From Mycosarcoma maydis (Eukaryota > Basidiomycota > Ustilaginomycetes > Ustilaginales): 64,000 nucleotides of DNA. Below, in pieces: positions 43,378 through 55,952 of the stretch. The translations under genes and the position numbers were made by a program. A model generated the notes under the pieces. The model did not search any database and was not told the origin of the DNA. It worked only from the letters and a program-made list of their open reading frames with translations. Each line of letters opens with the position of its first letter. The stretch's first letter is position 1. The stretch spans positions 620,001 through 684,000 of the forward strand of contig NC_026483.1 in the NCBI RefSeq assembly GCF_000328475.2, read 5' to 3'.

Positions 43378-45381
43378 TTACCGATGTTTGACCCTAGCGA
43401 TCAGTCCAAAAGAAAAGATATAACCTAGCGTGGGGATGAGGAAGCACGTCGATGGTAAAGCCGTTTCGATGGTCAAGCCGTAAACTACGCTGATGAGGAT
43501 GGGGCTGAGACCATTGACAATGTTATCAGAGATGGACAGGGCCGCCAGCCAATCGTCGGTAGGTGACGCATGAAGCGAAGGATGCAGGGACCGATAACCA
43601 GCTCGTCGTTGGTCTTGAATGATAGCGATCGCAGCCGACGTGACAGCCGGACCCGCTCCCGCGCCAAAGGACAGAAAGAGCGTGCCACTGATCATGGCAG
43701 CGGCGTTTGAAAAGCCCGCAGAGATGAAGACAACAAGGTAGCCCACAATGTCAGCAAAATACGATATCTTGGCGACAGCAATGTCAACAGATGCTCTCCA
43801 GAGCACTACAGCGGAGATCGTTTCTGCTGGTGCAGCGCTCGCAGGCAAAGGCTCGCCGGCGGCCAACGGCTCCGGTCTGGCGTGATCTTCGGGCTCTTCA
43901 TTCCCCAGAATGTCAGCCTGCTTCAGGTTGGGGTCCTGGAGACCAGCTTTTGCGAGCGTTTCTAGCTGCTGTGCAGAGAGGGAAGCGATCTGCCTTGGTT
44001 TGTGAATGGTGCGCTCGAAGAACACGACAAGGAGCGGAATTGCGAAGATCAGCCAGACGGCTCTTGTAGCGCCGATAAGACCTAGTAGAAGGCCGATGGC
44101 GTCAGGCGTAAAGTCAAACTTGTAGCCGGCAAATACAGCCACGTATGATAGCGCGTTGGTGCCAATGTTGGCAAAAGCACCTGCCAGCGCCAGTAAGGTC
44201 AGGCGATAGTCTTTGTGCCCGTCTTGAGTCACTTGGGGAAGGTAGATGACCAGCGGACCGAGCGCTTTATGTGCGCGCAAACGGGATGACGAGACTGCTA
44301 CCGAATCTCTGCTCTGATAAGAGCCCATGTTGCTCCCGTCTCGCACGTCTGAAGCCGATGCTGAGTCTTCGACTGATTCTGCTACCGTAGCCGGCTGGGT
44401 CTCCGGAACCACCAGTACCACCCATACAATCGCAAGGAAAAAGACCCAGCAGCATGCCACGAGGGCTGCTGGATTGCCATGCTTGGAGAGCGTCTGTGGC
44501 GTACCTGGAATCGGGGGAGGTGTCGGGTCCGACGGAAGCTCGAAGACGGAGGGCGAGGGTACGGAGAGCAGGTGCTGGCGCATCAGGCGAGTGCGGGCTT
44601 TGACCGAGGTGTCGAGGGCCCAGGCTGCCAAAAGCGGGCCGAAGAAAGCCCCACACAGCGTTGCACTAATAAGCCAGTTGAGAGCGACTGCACGGCGTGT
44701 CGGTGGAGCTACGTCAACGATCATAACGCGCATGACGCACAAGAATAAGCCCGTGAATCCTGTGAGACCAGTGAGGAAGCTGCAGAGCAGAATGACGACC
44801 ATCGAAGCTGCAGGGCTGATCAAGAGCTGAGAAGGAATGTCGCCAAAGGGGTATCCGAGCGGGAGGAGTGCAAAGGGAATGTAGTTGATGATATTGGATG
44901 CGAGCGAGACAAGTAGCATTGGCTTGCGGCCCCATCTGGACAGACGAGGGCCATAGAAAAGCATGCTGATACTCGAGACCACAAAGCTTAACATGGTGGC
45001 AACAGCGACAACGACCCCCACGCGACTCTCGACTCCGGAGACAGCGCATGGTCTATCACGATCGTGAGGGAGCTTCGGATGCGGATGGGAGGGCAGCAGG
45101 CCTGGGCGTGTCGAGTAGACGTAGGCGCATGTGTAGCTGCGGAGACCATCAAGGTAGGAAGGAACCGCTCCATAATTTGCTGCACCCCAGAGAAGAGCTA
45201 CTTCAAGAATGCGAAGGATCGGCCAGTAGTGCTTGAAGTGATGAGCTGTCCGGGCCAACCATGGTTTTGACGAGTTTGAAGAGATGCTGGCAGCTTCATG
45301 TCGGTTATTGGCTAATGCCTCGCCCAACAATGGGCGGGCCTCTTCATTGGCGTCCTGCATATCGATAGTGATGGCTCGCAA
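43378..45381 (-). CDS. Major facilitator superfamily membrane protein, unassigned subfamily
   Basis: A single-exon 667-residue protein from ATG 45381; an internal ATG at 45360 (MQDANEEARPLLGEA) is an equally good start. A polar N-terminus with a di-leucine-like RPLLGE motif is followed by about 12 spans. The MFS loop 2-3 signature is visible as LSRWGRKPMLLV at about 156-167. Two long hydrophilic loops interrupt the spans: a Pro- and Ser-rich one near 275-300 and 335-380, and another near 480-535. The RPLL motif and large loops suggest an internal-membrane (vacuolar or endosomal) transporter resembling the fungal relatives of SLC46. Substrate unknown. Upstream is a 1.4-kb spacer toward the MARVEL gene. 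Confidence 0.78.
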   Translation of the reverse strand: MRAITIDMQDANEEARPLLGEALANNRHEAASISSNSSKPWLARTAHHFKHYWPILRILEVALLWGAANYGAVPSYLDGLRSYTCAYVYSTRPGLLPSHPHPKLPHDRDRPCAVSGVESRVGVVVAVATMLSFVVSSISMLFYGPRLSRWGRKPMLLVSLASNIINYIPFALLPLGYPFGDIPSQLLISPAASMVVILLCSFLTGLTGFTGLFLCVMRVMIVDVAPPTRRAVALNWLISATLCGAFFGPLLAAWALDTSVKARTRLMRQHLLSVPSPSVFELPSDPTPPPIPGTPQTLSKHGNPAALVACCWVFFLAIVWVVLVVPETQPATVAESVEDSASASDVRDGSNMGSYQSRDSVAVSSSRLRAHKALGPLVIYLPQVTQDGHKDYRLTLLALAGAFANIGTNALSYVAVFAGYKFDFTPDAIGLLLGLIGATRAVWLIFAIPLLVVFFERTIHKPRQIASLSAQQLETLAKAGLQDPNLKQADILGNEEPEDHARPEPLAAGEPLPASAAPAETISAVVLWRASVDIAVAKISYFADIVGYLVVFISAGFSNAAAMISGTLFLSFGAGAGPAVTSAAIAIIQDQRRAGYRSLHPSLHASPTDDWLAALSISDNIVNGLSPILISVVYGLTIETALPSTCFLIPTLGYIFSFGLIARVKHR

Positions 45382-45828
45382 GCATGTGACACGAGACTGA
45401 GATCATCAGCTGTCGATGAGACCTCGAATGGAAAGAAGAGCAGGGTCTCGATCATACAAAACCTGAGGTGAGAGAGTATGCGGGTCTTCATTGACACCAC
45501 AAAGCTCAGCCAAAGGTGACATGTGCTCGTTATGGAACACTCACGACTTGCTCACTCAGGGTCCTTCTTCCTTTGGAGCTCCTGCATGTCGGGCGCGCGA
45601 CACATCAACAGACTCACGACTCGTTAAGAAAGATGTAAGTTTAACACAAAATGTCTACCAAAGAATGTTAGGCCTATCAAAAAGACACACAAGGACTCCA
45701 TGCGTGATATCACGTGTGATATAACTTTCTTCTATTCTATGTACGCTACTGCCACCAACTGCTTCTTGATGACGGCAACTGTGTGATTTCGTCATTTGCA
45801 GATCACTACTGTCTGGTTACGTGGTAAC

Positions 45829-45842
45829 TTAACTTAAGTTAA
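45829..45842. repeat. Perfect 14-bp palindrome centred on CTTAAG
   Basis: TTAACTTAAGTTAA reads the same on both strands and sits in a short TAACT/AGTTA-rich stretch next to the GT microsatellite. Similar AACTTA/TAAGTT words recur in other spacers (for example near 10287-10302 and 35265). Confidence 0.85.
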
Positions 45843-45850
45843 CTTAATGG

Positions 45851-45899
45851 GTGTGTGTGTGTGTGTGTGTGTTTTTTTTTTATTCTTTTTTTTATTCTA
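45851..45899. repeat. (GT)11 followed by T-rich tract
   Basis: Eleven GT units running directly into T runs interrupted by ATTC. This is a simple-sequence tract. Confidence 0.93.
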
Positions 45900-46741
45900 T
45901 TTTTTCTCTCAAGCTGACTGACTACATGCCTTTGCTGTCTCAGTCCCGGCACCAAAGTCCCGACCAGGCTCTCCATGCTTAGTTGGGAAATCGCATTCAG
46001 TCACAATCATGAATCTCGTCTGGGTCTCTCTGTTTCGCGTTTCTCTACATGGCGGGAAGCTAGCTTCAACGAACAGAACTGATGCCTGCGCTGCGCTGCT
46101 TTGAGTTGTGTCTAAGGAAGCGTCGGACTAGCGCTCAGCTCTTTTCGTCATCGCCGGTCATTTGCTATTGAAGCATGCTGTTCTCAAGTAAGCAAGCTCA
46201 AAAACAAAGGTGAGCTTTCGCAACCAGCGTCATTCGGGATGAGAAACATCCATCTAGCCTAATGACAAGGTGAGTTATGTTACATACGAGGAATTGACTT
46301 GATACAAACAAGCCATATGTCCAAGGTTCTCGGCATCGCTAAAACGAGTCAAGACAAAAGTCAGGTCATCTTAAGGCGAGCGGCATCGAATCTTTGAGAC
46401 ACAGAGCCAAGTCGACCCATTTGAGACCAAAATAAAACAACGAAAAAAACGGGAGAAGCGTAGTGATGCAATAGTCGTGAGTTGGGCCTACGGCTGTGCT
46501 GAGTTCTCGCTCAGTCATTTTCGGTGCGTCATACTTCCTTGGCCTTAGCCCATTCCTCGACAGAACAATCACGAATATATACATGAGCTGACCAGCTCGA
46601 CATCGTACCATTCTTCTGCCATCCACCCCAAATTGTACATCCACGCCTGCCCCCGCCGCTGTTTGCACCCTCAACCTCTCATTGCCTTCGTAGCAAGACC
46701 CGTGAACGAAGCATCTCTAATCCACCCTGCACGAAAATACA

Positions 46742-47404
46742 ATGGTCGACACTTCCGCACTTGTCCGCCGGGGTCACCCAATCACCTTTATTATCTTCAC
46801 CTTCTTCAGTTTCATTGTTGCTGTGATTGCCTCGACGCTGGTCTCGGACTACAACAGTAACAACAATGCTCCTACCACCGGCATCAACAATGCTACTCGC
46901 TTCCTTCTCTTCACTGGCTGGTGGGGTTTCCTTGTTGGCGTGGTCTACGTAAGTATTTCATCTTGAAGCGTTGCCCAAGTGTCAAGACGATTGGAGAACC
47001 AGGGTACTCTTGTTTTTATTGGCACCGTCTAGGAATCTCGCTGCTTTTGTGGTTCCGAGCAATTTATGCTGACCTCTGTATTTTGCCCTTTCGCACCAAC
47101 ACAGACTGGTCTCTTCCTCGCCAGTGTAGGCGGTGTAATCACTTCGATTGCTGGACACGGTATCTCGATCTTCCTCACCTGGCTCTTCTACCTTGCTGGT
47201 GCCGCGGCACTCACCGACCGCACCGGCGGCTCGTTTAACTGCGCCGACAAAGGTTTTCCCTTCCCTTACTGCAACTCGACCAAGGCGCTCATGGCATTCG
47301 CATGGATCTGCTGGATTATCCTTACCTTGATGCTTGCCGTGATTGCTGCCATTGGTGCCGGTGCCTTCCGCGGTGGTCGATCCGTCAAGGAGACGCTCGC
47401 GTAG
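46742..47404 (+). CDS. MARVEL-domain four-span membrane protein, two exons
   Basis: Exon 1 is 46742-46948 and exon 2 is 47105-47404; the 156-nt intron runs GTAAGT...ACACAG. The product is 168 residues. Four hydrophobic segments are visible: HPITFIIFTFFSFIVAVIAS, the stretch ending WWGFLVGVVY joined to TGLFLASV, HGISIFLTWLFYLAGAAAL, and ALMAFAWICWIILTLMLAVIA. The loop before span 4 has a Cys pair in FNCADKGFPFPYCN. This is the MARVEL arrangement found in fungal plasma-membrane proteins linked to eisosomes, sterol-rich domains or vesicle traffic. No specific function can be assigned. Unspliced translation ends five codons into the intron, which supports splicing. Confidence 0.85.
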
Positions 47405-48698
47405 ACGACCAGTCAACCTTCGGTTCAGGCTCCCTCTTCCACTAGTGCTCTCGACCAATACCCCTGTTTCCTACATTTCGACTTCCGCCATGGTGATGCT
47501 TAGCATCGTGATATCGGCAAGGAAAAATACTTGTCAGCTCGAGTCAGCTCTGCTTCTTCCGTCCCGAATAGTTTGTACACACATCTATTCTATTTGCTCC
47601 TTGCTAATTACTTTATGAAGCCACAGATTAAGCATCGCTCGTGACAAGCGACAGCGACTGTTGCGATGGTATGCGTCCACCAACAAGCTCACGACGCTGC
47701 TCTCCCACAGCGTCAAGGCAAGATTCTGAGACTGAATGAAGGGAAGAAGCTACTGGAGACAGCAGCTTGTCGATGGCCTTGTTCAGTCGGCAAAATCCAA
47801 AACACGAAGTACATGTAAGCGACAGGCTATCGCGAGCGTGTTTTTAGCATGTGTGAGTGCGGTTAAAACAAGAATAGATCGGCGATGATAAACTAACGCA
47901 AAGAGTCGGCCGATAAAGTTCGGAGAGCATCGGATCGAATTCTGGCCGATTATGACGTCGATTCGAGCGACACACGTAACTAACTTGTTCACGATTCACT
48001 AACACGTCGGCAAAGTTTCCCAGATCGTCCATGAGTGAGAAACTTTTTGCTAATGTAAGTCTCAAGCTGCTTACGATGAAGACGTTGACGAGTTTCATCT
48101 GGCATGGCGATGTGACATGCTCACGAGACATGCACAGCTCTCACTTCTCGTACACTGAGCAGTCGCTCTTTCGCGATCAAATGTGAATCTCTACTCGGGC
48201 GTTTTCCTCCTCCATGTTACGACCTTTCCTGCATGGGAAGTTTGAGAGAAGAAATTCTGTCGTTTCTTCTCGAGTTGATGAGCCATCTCAGCGCCGGAAA
48301 ATTGAGAAAAATGGACGGCAGCAGGCCGCAGTGGCGATGGATCGAAACAGGAAATTTTCGTTTCAATCAGCTCATCGCTATTGGCTGTCGGAGCTGCCGG
48401 GTAGCTCAAGCAGGCTGCATGTTCAGCTGGAGCGGTCAGCGCAATTGGATTCGTAAGCTGAGATTCACATTCGAACCCCCAAATTTCTCGAGACTTTCTC
48501 GAGACTGAACCGTGGCATGGTTTTTCTCTCGAGCGCTGGCTTGTCGCACCGCGTGTGTCCTGCTGAAAGAACTCTTCCGGATTCGTCCTCGTACGTCCTC
48601 GGTCTTTTTGAAGTTAGACAACTCGACTCTTCTCGCTACCATAACCATCCAGATCGCTCTTGGCATTCCCTGCAACACATTCACATATCTATCACACA
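47405..48698. other. Spacer upstream of cytochrome c
   Basis: The 3' end of the MARVEL gene and the promoter and leader of cytochrome c. A heptad copy is near 47988-47996. Frames at 48191-48409 and 48512-48718 look fortuitous; the latter overlaps the start of CYC1 in another frame. No gene is supported. Confidence 0.45.
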
Positions 48699-49538
48699 AT
48701 GGGCTTCAAGGACGGTGACAGCAAGAAGGGCGCTGGTCTCTTCAAGACCCGATGTGCTCAGTGCCACACCCTCGGTGCTGGTGAGCCCAACAAGGGTAGG
48801 TAATGATATGACTTAAACATTTGACGCAAAGACGAGGACGTGCAGGCTGCAACAGGGCTAGCAATGAAGGCGGGATCCGACGAGTATACTTGTCACCAAT
48901 CCGCGACGAGCTCATGATCAGAGGGATCGTAGACAGGGATAGTCGTCACGATCGAGTCCATCCACTAAGTCTCCCTAGGCGATCACAAGTAATGTACTTG
49001 GTGGGAGTCGAAGAAGTCCTCATCCAGACAACACGCCCTTCACTGCTCGCTTTGTGGTCCCAGTATCGCTCGGCATCGTCGGCAACCTAGTTGTCTTGCC
49101 ACCAATCCACCCACCTGTTGCCTCTCTCTCGTCCGCCGTTCAAATGTTTCCCTTCTACGAACTACTCTGCTGACACTCTGTGTTCCTTGTTCACCGCTCG
49201 TCGTCCTCCACCGTCAAATTCGTCAGTCGGCCCCAACCTCCACGGTCTTTTCGGTCGCAAGACCGGTAGCGTCGACGGTTTCTCGTACACCCAGGCCAAC
49301 ATCAATAAGGGTGTCACCTGGGACGAAGAGACTCTCTTTGAGTACCTCGAGAACCCAAAAAGTACGTATGAACTATTCTTTGCATTCAAAGCTGGACCTG
49401 TGACTGATCCTCTTTGTCAAAATAACCACTCGCACACCAACAGAGTACATTCCGGGTACCAAGATGGCCTTTGCTGGTCTCAAGAAGGACAAGGACCGCA
49501 ATGATTTGATCACGTACCTTAGGGAAGAGACAAAGTGA
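48699..49538 (+). CDS. CYC1: Cytochrome c, three exons
   Basis: Exons are 48699-48795, 49227-49361 and 49444-49538; the introns are 431 nt (GTAGGT...GTCAG) and 82 nt (GTACGT...ACAG). The product is 108 residues. The haem-attachment motif is [10 protein letters not shown] near residue 19; [27 protein letters not shown] and the Met ligand in [14 protein letters not shown] follow, and it ends [11 protein letters not shown]. Cytochrome c carries electrons from complex III to complex IV in the mitochondrial intermembrane space. Every conserved block falls on the predicted junctions, so the splice model is firm. The first intron is long and has no obvious content. Confidence 0.97.
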
Positions 49539-50350
49539 TGCACCTTGTGATCAACCGGCGATTGCATTCTTTCTTGGCCGATTCGATACATCTGCGTTCT
49601 TTGTTCTTAAAACAATTCATCCTTTTCACCACTCTTGCCTTGATCTGCTTGTATGTGGACTTAGACTGTATGGGCGCTTTGAAACCAAGTCTGCGACTGT
49701 AGTAGGATCGTTGAGATACGGTAAGCAACTTGAAGCAAAGCGCTACCCCAAGAAGTGCCAACACGGTCAATTGGACAGAGACGAAGTAACTCGTGACTGT
49801 TGATGCAGTCACGAGTCACGAGTGTTATGAGCATGGAATTCTTCGTGCAAGTCAGTAGAGAAAGAGGGCGATCTTACATCTTGTTTGAAAACACCAACAT
49901 ATCACAACAGCCACGAACGCGTGTTTAACGTGAACTTGCATTCGCGATTCGTGATTTGCGAGTCGTGATTTCTTAAGAAACACCTGGACTTGGTTATCGA
50001 GTTGGAAGTCTTGCTGCATCGGAGACCAAGTATCGAAACATCGTTTCAACTCCCAGAATGAAGCAGATAACAACAACAGAGGAGTTCGAAGGTTTCTGTC
50101 AGTCGAGCTTGGCTTCATTGTGATAAGCACAGTAGAAAGCATCACATTCTCAGATTCAGACGCCCACTATAGGTAGTATATCATGGTGCCAGATAGCATT
50201 GAAGACTATAGGAACCAATATGAGAAGGCTAGAAGTACAAAAGAAAGAAACCACGTCAAAAAGGGGAATGAACCAGGACTAGCTACCAGCAACATGAGAG
50301 CGCATATCGGCAATCAAAGAAAGTAAAAGGAGAATAACACGCGACACCCT
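49539..50350. other. Convergent 3' spacer between cytochrome c and histone H3
   Basis: Contains heptads in the GAGTCAC form near 49800-49823 and copies near 49945-49973. Frames of about 97 codons on the minus strand are not convincing. No gene. Confidence 0.5.
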
Positions 50351-50878
<528 letters not shown>

Positions 50879-50975
50879 TGTGATAGACTATGAGTATGCT
50901 AGTACGGAGAGTACGAGTGAGAAGTTATGTGTTGGATGATGAGAAAAGTTTGAGAGACGGAAGGTGAAGGTGGAT

Positions 50976-50985
50976 CCTTATATTT
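50976..50985 (-). promoter_or_regulatory. TATA-like element upstream of histone H3
   Basis: The complement reads AAATATAAGG directly after a CAATC word, about 100 bp upstream of the H3 ATG. Position and sequence fit a TATA box, but this is by eye only. Confidence 0.4.
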
Positions 50986-51514
50986 GATTGAGGCGCAAGC
51001 GCGGATCAGGCAACGAGAAGCCGAATGAGCAGTGTGGAGTATCGCGATGCACGTCACGGGATGTAGGCAAACTCACTGGATGCCTTCTGCTCCTCTGGCA
51101 GACGCACAACTGGCAAATGTTTGTTGCTGTCATACCCTCAAAAAAGTATGGGATGGAAACGAGCCGAGCAGCAGGCGCAGATTCAGTGTGCTGTTGCAAT
51201 CTCAGGCTCAGATCAATTCCGTGCAAGGCAGGCGACCAAAGATACTCGAAACGCAGTTCTGAAGCGCCTGCAACAAGGCTTGATTTGAATCGAAATAAAT
51301 TTACTAAAAATAATATGCAGGGTCAATCATTCAAATGTCTAGGCAGCATAGCACAGTATGGCACGAAATCGCCTGGCCCAACGAGCGCCATTTCTCCCCA
51401 CTCGGCCTTTTATTCCGTGTCTAGATCAACCTTGTACGCGCGACGCGAAGGAAAAGACGTGTGAGATCAAAAACTGTCAAATCGAAGGAAAAGACGTGTG
51501 AGATCAAAAGCTAA

Positions 51515-51719
51515 CATTCCCGTGATTTTGCGTTCCAGATCAAAAGCACGGGATTAAAATTACGATTCAAAAAGGTAGGGTTGGGATTCGAGATCAAAAG
51601 TTGATTCGAGCTACGGAGTTTTTTTTGGTAGGTCGCGAACAGAGTGGGTTGAAGGACGCGATGATTTTTTCCTCGCTGAGATCAGGTGTCCCGTCATTTT
51701 GAAAATGACAGCATTTCAA
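51515..51719 (+). repeat. Histone-spacer element, copy A
   Basis: About 205 bp starting CATTCCCGTGATTTTGCG and ending at GACAGCATTTCAA. Inside are AGATCAAAAG words, GGTAGGGTTGGGATTCGAG, an 8-T run, and the palindrome GTCATTTTGAAAATGAC. Closely matches copies B and C. It is flanked on both sides by short units (GACGTGTGAGATCAAAAG...). Confidence 0.9.
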
Positions 51720-52082
51720 GGCGTGTGAGATCAAAAGCTGTCAAATTGAAGGAAACGACGTGTGAGATCAAAAGTTGTCAGAAGGCGTACGAAATCACGA
51801 GCTGTCTAAAGACGTGCTGCGAAGCAGAAAGCAAAGTCCAACCAAACGACACCACCGTTCCTCAGACTAGACATCGTCAATCTTCCTACATCCCTTCTGT
51901 TCCTGCTCTACTGTGTGATCGCACACGACAGCCGTGGATCAGGCGAAGGAAGTCAGTACGGGCAAAACATTCTGCGTTTGGAGGAGGGGACTAGCACGAT
52001 AAGTGCGTTTCCACATCATTCAAGTCGCATTGTGGCTCTCACTTGACGATGGCCAAGAAGTGCTCGAATCAATGAGCAAGGG

Positions 52083-52285
52083 CATTCCCGTGATTTTGCG
52101 TTCCAGATCAAAAGTACGGGATTAATTACGAATCGTGACGGTAGGGTTAGGATTCGAGATCAAAAGTTGATCCGAGCTACGGAGTTTTTTTTTGGTAGGT
52201 CGCGAACAGAGTGGGTTGAAGGACGCGATGATTTTTTCCTCGCCGAGATCAGGTGTCCCGTCATTTTGAAAATGACAGCATTTTA
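52083..52285 (+). repeat. Histone-spacer element, copy B
   Basis: Same order as copy A with point differences: TTAGG instead of TTGGG after GGTAGGG, CCGAG instead of CTGAG, nine Ts instead of eight, and CATTTTAAG at the end. Direct orientation. Confidence 0.9.
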
Positions 52286-52330
52286 AGACGTGTGAGATCA
52301 AAACTGTCAAATTGAAGGAAAAGACGTGTG

Positions 52331-52513
52331 AGATCAAAAGCACGGGATTAATTGCAATATCGTGAAGGTAGGGTTGGGATTCGAGATCAAAAGTTGATTC
52401 GAGCTACGGAGTTTTTTTTTGGTAGGTCGCGAACAGAGTGGGTTGAAGGACGCGATGATTTTTTCCTCGCTGAGATCAGGTGTCCCGTCATTTTGAAAAT
52501 GACAGCATTTCAA
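52331..52513 (+). repeat. Histone-spacer element, copy C (5'-truncated)
   Basis: Begins at AGATCAAAAGCACGGGATTA, lacking the first 20 or so bases of copies A and B, and then matches through the palindrome to CATTTCAA. Only about 45 bp separate it from copy B. Confidence 0.9.
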
Positions 52514-52989
52514 CACCTAGTAGGACGCGTATTCATTGTAACAACACAGTATGGTCGTTGTATTCCCGTTCCTCTTTCGAGTTTTATTTCTCCGTTGCAC
52601 GGACTTGAAGGGGAAAGAATCTCGGACCAGAGTGATTTCTCTGTGCCTTCGGCATTCAAGCGAAACCAAGCGCAGTAGAAGGGTTTAGCGCAGAAAGCGA
52701 TTCTGTTAGACTAGGTCCTAGCAGCGCTGCCACTTGCACTTTGGCTGTGTTGACTCGATCCACAATATCCGCCCTTGCGAAATCAATGCAAAGCAGACCT
52801 AATTTCCGTGCAGTCGCATCACAGCGAGGAAACGCCTGTGTAAGCTGCTCGCTTCTTTGGACGCCCCGTCATTTTCTCGAGACGTGTTCGGCTGCGATGT
52901 GGTGCTGCACGAGGCTACATTGAGACGGTGGAAGTGCAGACGCGCACGCCTTTCACCAAATCAGCCGCTTGTGCTGCTCAGCAGCTTGA

Positions 52990-53604
<615 letters not shown>

Positions 53605-55952
53605 ATGGTTGTCCTTATCGCAATCCTCTGCTTTTCTCGTGTCTTGTCTTGTTTCTGGCGTTGCCCTCTGTACTTCTAGCATTTCCGATATGCCTTTCTT
53701 GTTGTGGCGATCCATCTTTGTGACGCCTGCCAGCCCATGGTAATCACTTTTTTACACCCTGTACACATTCGTTCTGGCTTGTTCTGCAAGTCGCTCTATG
53801 TTTGCTGAGTTGAAGTAGATTTGGATCGTTCAGCCTTGGCGCAATGTCTTTTGTTGTGCCCGTTTTGTGGCTTTTCGCTCTAGCAGGGACATGGCTCTGC
53901 AATCTTGATTCTTGCTGCTGTGCACAAACGACGCCGGTAGATGTCCTCTTATCTCTTTGCTTTCCGCAGCTGCACGGCTGTACTAAGAATGCTTTCGCAC
54001 GCGAAAGACTTGTTGGGCTCACGCTACAATGGGCTTGCACGGCGCCGGTCAAGGTGACGAGACCACGAACACACTCTTACATGTGCACGAGTTCGAACAT
54101 GTTCTTGCTGCCTTAATAGGCTCCAGCGACCTTGTGCTCAGCCAAAAGCGCGTTCGTTGGGCTGTCCGCCTTGCGCAGGTTGTTAAGTACTTCTAGTGTT
54201 TATTTTTTGGCATGTCTGAGGTCGAAGTCACGATGACACCTACGTTCTGGACGACACATGAGGTGGTAAAAGTCATGCACAGCAGTGAACGAGCGAGATG
54301 GCAAAATTGGCAAAGATGCATCACGTAATCAATGTCATTCGCTGGTACGTCACAGAATGAACATACACTGTTTCAATAGCTCAACGTCAACACTTGGTTG
54401 GTGTCGAGGATGCCAAACACCAACACGACAGCCATGAATTTCAAGCAACATCCAATCTCGGCCTGTGTGAGAGCTCTACAGACTGAGGCAGCAAGTCAAG
54501 CAGCGACGATCCCGCCAGCCGACGATAAAGAAGCGAAGAAGCGAGTGAGCCACAAGAGAAATTGCGAATGACAAAACTACTCAAAACGCTATAAAGACAG
54601 TTCACGTAGATGCTGCTTGGACTCTAGGAAGAGGATGGTGACGCTTTGCTTGCAACATGTCAGTGCCTCTCTCTTCTGGCGATTCCTGATTAACTTATTC
54701 AGCTTCGTTATTCGTAGTCACGAGTTGATGATTCGTGATTGTTTGTGTGGAGAGCAGGAGCAAACACACGCGTTTGCCAAGAAAGCCGCGCCAAACTTAT
54801 CGTTGCACCGCCACTCTGTTCTCAAGGTTCGTGATTCGTGATTGCTTCAATCGTGAATATTTGAACTTGGCCCCCGCAATCGTGAATATCACACATCACG
54901 GAATCACAGAGCGCCGTGTTGGACCTCTCCTGAGTCAAGGCAGCAGGCAGCTGAGCAGAGGACCCTGGTAAAGTCATAGTTGAATTTCAATCCAACTTGC
55001 AATTTAGCCGTGTCTAGCTACAGTTGTGAATTACTGTAACTTTACTGTACTTTCAATCACATACTTACTGTACAGCCAGCTAAGTGAAGTTCACTTACAA
55101 TCCGCAAGACGTTGCGAACAGCCGAGCAACACAGCCAATAAGTTACGTAGTGATGCTGCTGCTCTCCTGTACACTTTGATCAGCAACGACAGCGGTTTGG
55201 CTGAGTTAACCCTTACACGGCAGTTTTGGATCTGGTCACCTTCGTGCTTGTTCGAAACGGCATACACCGTCGCTGGCGTCGACAGGCGGGATTTGGTGCC
55301 ATCTCGTCCAGCACGTACGTCATAGTCGGTTATCATCCAACAAACTCACCGCGCTCCAAGTCTTTTCTAGGTGGTTTCTGTCAGCTGCCCGCCAGAACGA
55401 GTTTTGTTGAACCAACCACTCACGACTTGGCTGACCCGAACCGGGCTGCCAAGACCCTGCTCTCCACGAGGGCCTTTTTGGCTTGGCACAAGCTCCCTTA
55501 AAACTTTCGCTGCCTTCCTCGCCTGTTCCATCTCCGCCCCACCTCTGACGACACCGCCTCTGGGGTTTGCTTCTCCGTCGTTTTGTATGACCGGCATAGT
55601 GGGCTGACCTTAAGGCTCATCGCCTCTTCACGTTTAGCTCGCCGGAACGGCAAACGGTTTCCGACATTTTTTTTTTGGACAGCCTTGTCCCTGGCCATCG
55701 ACCCTCGCTCATCGCTCACGAAGCCGTTCTCTCTTAAAATCGACACCCTCACCTCGTCCACATCTGTCCAGGTCCTTCAATACTTTCAGCTTTCGACTGA
55801 ACTTTGCATGTTCTGTTCGCAGCTCCTCCTCAGTTTTCGCGACGCTCCTCGTTCCTTTCGCGACCTACACATTTGCAGACGTTGGTCAGGTCCCGCAAAG
55901 ATCCCCGAATTTGACAGGCCTGTGCACTCTGCGCTTGCACGCGTGTAAAGCG
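53605..55952. other. Spacer between H4 and the ADAM protease
   Basis: No gene is supported. A 90-codon frame at 53844-54116 starts with a signal-peptide-like stretch followed by several Cys, but it lies in the likely 3' region of H4. Heptad copies occur at about 54717-54745 and 54825-54895. A T9 run is at about 55667-55676. The last 150 bp are pyrimidine-rich leader. Confidence 0.45.

Larger units (their letters stand above)
45382..46741. other. Spacer between the MFS and MARVEL genes
   Basis: Divergent promoters. It contains a 14-bp perfect palindrome at 45829-45842, the (GT)11-T(n) run at 45851-45899, and few heptads. No gene is supported. Confidence 0.5.
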
